The position numbers and the translations under genes were made by a program. From Fasciola hepatica (taxonomy: Eukaryota > Platyhelminthes > Trematoda > Plagiorchiida > Fasciolidae), in contig CANUEZ040000062.1 of NCBI GenBank assembly GCA_948099385.1, positions 4,209,501 through 4,273,500 on the forward strand: a stretch of 64,000 bases of DNA, written 5' to 3'. The notes below the pieces were generated by a model. It saw nothing but the letters and a program-made list of their open reading frames with translations, was not told where the DNA came from and ran no database searches. Of the stretch, positions 58,140 to 64,000 are shown one piece after another (within the stretch, counting starts at the first letter, position 1; every line of letters begins with the position of its first letter).

Positions 58140-58560
58140 TTTTAAAGAGACTGTGAAGGCCGTCCAATCCAATGCTCTCCTTGACTGAATTATTTGAAGA
58201 ATGCTCAGCTCTCAAAACCTCACGCATATTTCGTGGTTGCTTGATCCAGAGGGTGAACTCCCTCCAGATTGGAAGCATGTCCTTCTTGGACCTCGCGGGC
58301 GGATATTAAGTACAATGGAACATGTCTTCTTGTAGTCACTCAAATTTCGTGTATTCTCGTTAATGCCCTGCTTCTAGTTTGACCAAAACAGCACTCGTCG
58401 CAATCTTTGAATTTCACGTTGTATATAGCATCTCTTCTTTCTTCGGTTTTGAGTGGCTCTTTCGGTCTTGATATGATTCTTTCCAGAGTGCTGGTTTGTT
58501 TGTGGGCTACCGTGATGCCTTGTGCTTGGAGGAATCTTGCGGTCCATTAAAATACGTTTT
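58140..58560 (-). pseudogene. Penelope-like element: GIY-YIG endonuclease domain
   Basis: The minus strand from about 58500 reads TSTLERIISRPKEPLKTEER and then RDAIYNVKFKDCDECCFGQT (about 58437-58378), followed by RIHEI. This is the GIY-YIG region of Penelope-like elements: the IYxVxCxxCxxxYxGQT block, with the second motif altered to CFGQT. It continues with REVLRAEHSSNNSVKE (about 58225-58178) and the terminal GLDGLHSLF. The domain would nick target DNA. It lies directly downstream of, and on the same strand as, the RT, the normal order for the family. Frame shifts are present around 58340. Confidence 0.88.
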
Positions 58561-59560
58561 TGATGTTTGGCAGTGCCGTCTTTCGGGTAAATTGCTTCCT
58601 CTGATTAGGTTCATTTCTGAACCCGAGTTTGGTTCTTAGAATGAAACTTCTTGGATATCCACTTCGTTGAAAAACATTTAAGGGATATTTCTTTCCCTGT
58701 GTTCTGGGTTCTATTGCACTGCAGTGAGTTTCGGCTCTTTTGAACGGAGTTCGGATGCTAGGCTGCCTGTGGCTGTTTGGGTGAATACTGTAAAAGCCCA
58801 TTACTTGGTCCGTGTGTGCTGGCTTCTGATATACGGAGCTCTGTGTTATACCACTGCGGTCCCTTCTGACCTATACGTCCGGGAATGGTAGTTCTCTATT
58901 CTTTTCCATCTCCATTGTAAACATATATTAGTGAAGACGTTGTTGTTTGTCGAGTGTACCCTTTCAGTATCTGAGTAACTGATAATATTAAAAGTATCGT
59001 CCACATATCTGATCCAAAGTTTTGGCTGGAGCTTCGGTAATGCAAATCTCTCAGTGGCTTGCTCTACAACTTCTGCAATACATCCGGATACCGGTGATCC
59101 CATCGGACAGCCTTTCATTTGTTCGTAGATAGAGCCATTGAATTTGAACCTCAAGTAAAGGCATGGGTTAATTACTTCACAGACCGTTTGTGCTTCCAAC
59201 GGCTGGTCTGGATAGTTTTTCTGGAGACGTTGTCTTATCTTGTTTTTAGCTAGGTCCAAATCAACCGAGGCGAAGAGCGCCTTGGCGCCAAACGAGACCT
59301 GGACTTATTCGTCCCGCACTTTGACGTTCTTCAGTTCGTGAGGGAATTGTTTGGCTTTGGCCAAAGATTAGTTGGATCCAATGATTTGAGAGTCTTCAAA
59401 ATTCCTTGGCCAAGTTCCCCGTGGGAGTTCCAGGTAAGGAGACGATCGGTTTAAGTGGAAAGCCTACTTTACGAACGTATGGTAATAACTGGAATTGTGC
59501 AGCATTTAAGACTATCTTACTCCTTAGAGAGCTTTCAACTGATTATCGAACAATAAATCC
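58561..59560 (-). pseudogene. Penelope-like element: reverse transcriptase domain
   Basis: From about 59530 the minus strand gives GFPLKPIVSLPGTPTGNLAK, an RT block specific to the Penelope group, then palm A as VSFGAKALFASVDLDLAKN (about 59310-59240). The frame 59259-58846 (137 codons) continues with YEQMKGCPMGSPVSGCIAEV (GCPMGSPVSG at 59083-59112) and WIRYVDDTFNII, with the catalytic YVDD intact at about 58989-59007. After a shift, LPFPDV and VYQKPAHTDQ follow, and the frame 58801-58547 gives the RT-to-endonuclease connector, with FQRSGYPRSFI. Palm A is altered (FGAKALF for FDVxALF, losing its Asp), so the copy is probably inactive. This is one of the best-preserved elements of the window. 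Confidence 0.93.
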
Positions 59561-60925
59561 AAGAATTAGGTTGAAAACACCGGTACAATATCACCAATCT
59601 GCTTTCTAGCAAAATTTATAGAACCGGCGTTCTAATATTCAAAGAAATATGTCACTATTTTATAGCCACAGGCAGATTCGCAAAATTCAAAACTATTTTG
59701 AATACACCATACGTAAGCCTCTGTATTGCGGGAAAACTTTCGGCCCATAGAATTAGTGATAGAATATGGATAAGCCGAAGCCAGTACCGGTGAGTTTTCA
59801 GTTCCTCAAAACACAAAATTTCACAGAATTTCGCTTTGGGTTTAATAAGGGGATCCATCGGAGCCTCTTCTGGGCTCGTTCAGAGTATAACTGGAGTCAA
59901 CTTCGCTGATTGCCTGCGTGTTGCACGAGCATAGCAAATGATCTACGGAGACATCATTTGGAAGCGAAATTGTTAATTCGAATAAGCTGGTGTCGCGTCA
60001 TCCGTCAAAACGAAATTACTTCATATTCACAAAATCAGGTACGAAAACAGAGTTGCCGTGAAGGTGACGCAACAGACAAGGCCGCCATAAGTTCTCAGGT
60101 AAATAAAATTATGCAGGCATATGAGGGCTTACATGCGTGCGAGTGAGGTATCCAGAGTAAACTGGCAATAGTTAGCTACATTATGACCCATCATATTCAG
60201 ATTAATTCATCAACTGCATATTTTCGTGCCTGACGCACGAGATTGATAAACCACACTTCTCACTGAGACCGTCTCCATAATTCCTCGTGCGCACTAAGTT
60301 AAGCTTCCAAGTTTCATCCGCCGCTACCGCGTTCCATTCGGTAATACACGGATGCATGGATTCGCTTGAACTGGCGCGATGCGGCGGCGTCGAACGCTAT
60401 TCCCATGATCTCGATTGCAAATGCTGATGTCTGTTCATACGCTTACCGGGTCTCGGCTCACTGGAGTCTACTCCATTGTCCAGGTAGATTGTATACGCGC
60501 TGCTCCCGCGTAAGAGCGATGCATTCAGCACACATTTGGCGCGTCCGCGTGTCAGGTCGCGCCGGTTCATTTCAGCTCCCAGAAATCGACCGCAGCCTGT
60601 GGGACTGTTCAGTGCTTTGCACCAATGAGCTGGTCGACCTCCAGGTGCTTAGGCGATATAAAAGCGCGCCTGGCGACAGTGGCTTAGGTTCGCGAGCCAT
60701 TTTCGGTGACCCCATTGCACTCATTTTACAGAGTTCATGTTCCCCTGCAGGCATTTTGACCGAGCTGGGACAAAGCGTTCGACTTGTGGCCGAACAACGA
60801 CTTGTATAGCGACAAGAAGACTTGGGGTTCAATAGGCGTCAGAACACAGTATAAGTCAGAGGGTTTTCTGTGCGCGGCCCTAGTTGTCCCAGCCGCCATT
60901 TGAAAATTCTTAGCCGAAAGACCCG
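59561..60925. other. Unassigned stretch
   Basis: The left end should contain the amino-terminal part of the Penelope-like element; the minus frame 59858-59655 could belong to it but shows no motif. The plus-strand frame 60366-60809 (147 codons) has balanced composition but no recognised domain, and a minus frame (60572-60832) overlaps it. No LTR-like or hammerhead motif was seen beside the Penelope-like element. Confidence 0.4.
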
Positions 60926-61320
60926 TTTGGTGGTCCGAATTACCGTTGCTTGAATATCAGCCACCGTGCCGCTTCTGTTTCCTTTACCTCACGATTTGAC
61001 CTCATGCGCAAAGATGTAACGCGGATACCTTAGGTGTTCCGTGATTTCAATGATGAAAGGCAGAAACAAAATTGAAGCTAGGACTGATCCCCATGGAACT
61101 TCGCTGCCAACTCTCCTCGGGTAGAGCTGAGGTTACTAGGCCAAACTTGTAAGGTATTGACCCCACAAAAGTCAGTTATCGAGCTTTACAGTAGGCCACC
61201 CAGATCAAAGTTGGACATTTTCTTTGCGTACAGCTCTCGCCTACTGCCCGTCGAAATTGGCCTTTGGCCTTGTGAAATTGGAGGCCTACAAGCTTCGTGT
61301 AGTCATTGGACTTAGTTTCC
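60926..61320 (-). pseudogene. LINE remnant 12: RT palm fragment
   Basis: No long frame is open, but the minus strand near 61125-61080 reads SEVPWGSVLASILFLPFIIE, a clear variant of the SGVPQGSVLGPxLFLxFIND motif. It is followed by ITEHLRYPRYIFAHEVKS, where the family has IFADDVK, so both catalytic Asp residues are lost. Upstream sequence to 61320 is compatible with the region between palm A and GVPQGS but is decayed. This is a short remnant of a CR1-like LINE. Confidence 0.8.
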
Positions 61321-64000
61321 TTCAAGGCATGCTCATTTCTCAAGGTTCCTGCCACTATCAGCTCTGTTAATCTCTAAGTAGACACTGAACAACACATTCC
61401 TGATGGTGCCATGTTTTCAGATTGGACTGTTCTGAATACTTCAATGCTGTACTGCAATTGTGCGCTTATATCGCCAAATTTACCAATATTTCAGCGTTAT
61501 CTTCGTTCCGTCTTGCCCCGATGAAACACGATTATTTTTGCTTCAAACCACTTCTGATGTTTGTCCAATCCATTCTTCGAGGATTCTGAGTGACTTAATG
61601 TTCCACATCGCTGGATCAGGCGTCCTACTGCCTTCGCTATCACCTCTGACCCTCTAGCGACAGCAAAGCTTTGACAACAAAATACCTTACCTAGGATCGA
61701 AAGCTTTGCGCTAACGGAAACTTTTGAATTGCTTCAGGATTTAAAAGATTGTTTCAGATGACCATTCTGAAGGAACCACTCCGCTTACAGTGGGTCAAGA
61801 GCTGAACCACGGGTAGTCTCCGGGTGTCTCAAGGGTTTAGGTTCGTCGATTACTCTGCGATTTGAATACCTATGTAGTGAAATTCACGGTTTTCCTGCTG
61901 GCTAGCTGAGACTGGTTCCTTGTTCAAAAGCTTCTTTTCCATTCTAGCTAACCTCATCCGAGCCTCTAATTCTATCGCTGTTGTTCTATAAATACCAGCG
62001 TTTTTAGGCTCATCGAGATTGGAAGTGCGCGACCTGGCACTAGCAGAACCAGTGTAGGTAGAGTTATTTAGAGACTCTCCACCACTCAAACTATCCCATA
62101 AGACTTGTATAGCTATTCCCTGTGGTTTTGTTAACTCCTTGTTTCCTTGTCCAGGCTGTTCCAACGAGTTTTATTGTCATAGTTCTACTTTAGTTCCGTG
62201 GGTCACAAGGATGGCAAATGGAGCATTTTAGACCAAATTCACACAAATTATAAGACCAAAACAAGATTTGTTCGTGGTCACTAAGGTACTCAACTGAAAG
62301 TTATAAGTAGCACAAATAATAAATGGCAAGTTTGCGGCCAAGAAGACCTGACAGCAAAATCCAGGGGTTTATCGTCCTGTGATCCAATGGTGACAATCGG
62401 AAGCAGTTCAAAGCCACACCCAAAATTATCAAGGAAACAAATTAACAAGCGGAAATACTGTGTACCGATAGGCCTAGCAATAATATCACACTCAAAAAAT
62501 CTGTAGGAAATGTGGAAAAATTATCAAAAAGTATTATTTACACGCGGCTTTGCCTATCACTAGTTGTAAAGCAACCCGGCTCAGTTTCAAGCCTTTCGGC
62601 ATCCTAGAGAATACTGAGTTTGCGTGCGTAAATTCGAGACTAAAACTTACGGAGTATAAACAACTTATAAGAGCAATGGCTTTCCTCATCTCGGCCGAGG
62701 CAGAATCGCACACTTCAAAGCATGATCAGAGTGAGCAGTAGTACCTGTCACGACAAAGTATTCACAGATTTTGATAGGTGGTGCCCACATTTCAGCGGAA
62801 GTACAGCAAGACTGTCTGATGTTTGAATGGAGTTAGATGGCAGCCATTTTGGGTGGAAAATACGAACAAGCTTCGAATTGGTTGATGGCAATGCAAAGGG
62901 CCGGCCGTGCAATAAATGGCTGAGAAGAACATTGTGGGGGATGCGAAAAATACAGTAGGCCCCACGGTGGTGTGGGAAATTACTAGCGGATGCTTACCCG
63001 TGATAATTAAAAGATCCTCAGTGACGGCAAACCAATTTGGGCACTGTATTCACCACCTCCCTGGCAGGTGCACCTGGGTATTATTACCATACGGCCGTCC
63101 ACCACTAGCATTTCCCCGTTGGTTCTCCTTTCCATGGTCTCAAGTCTTGGCCAACTGATCCTGGATCACGCACCCCTTTCGCGGTCGATTTGCCCCCGTA
63201 CAATTATCAGTGAACACTCGTGCCACTCCCAAAGGTGCTTGGCGCGGTCAGATCCACCCACTGGCACTGGTTGCGGGTTGCTCACTCTAAATTTTCCCGG
63301 ACTACCAAATCCAATGCTGTCGGTTGCGAGCTCCCATACTTTTTCCGCGACAGTTTGTTCACCTATGGTTCTTATCACCTGTGACCACTTTCTATTTTTG
63401 TCGCTCTACCACAGTATGCACACTTACCCAATCGGTCCTTTCTCCTGTCGCTGCTCTCTACATCGACTTTTATTGCATTGAGTCACTATCGTCCTTATCG
63501 CTCCTCTCTGCCGAAGCTCGCCAATATCGCTTCTTCCACCTGCCGTCATTGTCGGTTACTATTCCTTATGCACTTGGTATTACCCTCTGCTCAGAATGCC
63601 CATTGATAGCATTCTTATACCTCACTGCTTGTCGTTTTGTTAAATCTCTCCTTGTTCGCGCTCCTCATGCCCAATGCCATTATGCACCAGTCACACCCGA
63701 ACCCATGACCAATCCGCATATTAGAACTTTCCGCTCCAAACTTCGCTTCTTTTACAGTCGCATTTATTATCTAATCACCACCATTATATTTTTCTTTCTT
63801 GGCTACGCGACTCTTCTTTGGTTCTTTCCATTAGGCAATGTCCCGATTAGCATCCACCTTCCTAATCCACCTTTTCAATTGTCTGCCAGCACACAGCTGT
63901 CTAGGTCCATTTCCCCAACTCCGTCGAGCATCCATTTCTTGGGCCTTTTTGTTCCATTACTGGTTCACTTATTTTGGGGCTTCCTGCTTCCTTCTTTGAC
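61321..64000. other. Unassigned right end of the window
   Basis: No retroelement domain was read here. The minus-strand frame 62164-61850 (104 codons) encodes a charged piece (ELEARMRLARMEKKLLNKEP) that could form a short coiled coil, as in some LTR-element Gag proteins; this is only a resemblance. The frames 62916-63158 and 63068-63481 (plus) are featureless. From about 63400 the plus strand becomes pyrimidine rich, like family B, without a demonstrable alignment. Confidence 0.4.

Noticed and set aside
1..64000. CRISPR array, prophage, operon or bacterial gene cluster
   Set aside because: No regularly spaced identical repeats, no long frames and no ribosome binding sites; the recognisable elements are all of eukaryotic type.

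Overview
The window reads as gene-poor eukaryotic, almost certainly metazoan, DNA. Open frames are short (the longest is 163 codons), frames are broken throughout, and there are no operons, ribosome binding sites, rRNA or recognisable tRNA genes. What can be recognised is a graveyard of retroelements: about a dozen remnants of APE-type non-LTR retrotransposons (LINEs, CR1/Jockey-like), one Penelope-like element, one Ty3/gypsy element, and several non-coding dispersed repeats. The gypsy copy resembles CsRn1-type elements, which are known from parasitic flatworms. Together with the CR1-like LINEs and the Penelope element, this makes a tapeworm or fluke a reasonable inference, but it is not proven.

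Layout. 1-6.8 kb: three minus-strand LINE pieces lie head to tail (about 5720-3850, 3720-2640 and 2060-1040), followed by unassigned DNA. 6.8-9.6 kb: a pyrimidine-rich dispersed repeat is bracketed by two diverged direct repeats. 10.4-12.6 kb: minus-strand LINE. 13.7-17.2 kb: plus-strand LINE, the longest plus-strand copy, with endonuclease and reverse transcriptase (RT). 20.0-21.2 kb: plus-strand LINE RT. 23.2-23.7 kb: minus-strand LINE RT. 26.5-30.3 kb: a nearly full-length minus-strand LINE with an ORF1 Cys-rich region, endonuclease and RT. 33.7-34.2 kb: a long imperfect inverted repeat whose arms carry a hammerhead-like core. 36.5-37.8 kb: a second copy of the 7-kb repeat and a LINE 3' end. 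39.6-42.3 kb and 47.9-49.4 kb: minus-strand LINEs. 55.4-57.5 kb: plus-strand Ty3/gypsy (gag, protease, RT). 58.1-59.6 kb: minus-strand Penelope-like element with RT and GIY-YIG domains. 60.9-61.3 kb: minus-strand LINE RT.

All coding elements carry stops, frameshifts and, in most cases, substituted catalytic residues, so they should be annotated as pseudogenes. LINE orientation is strongly biased to the minus strand (10 against 2). No host protein-coding gene could be supported. Exons of a host gene hidden in the unassigned stretches cannot be excluded without transcript or homology evidence.

Limits: domain calls come from reading translated motifs by eye. Element ends are approximate, and no target-site duplications or LTRs were identified.
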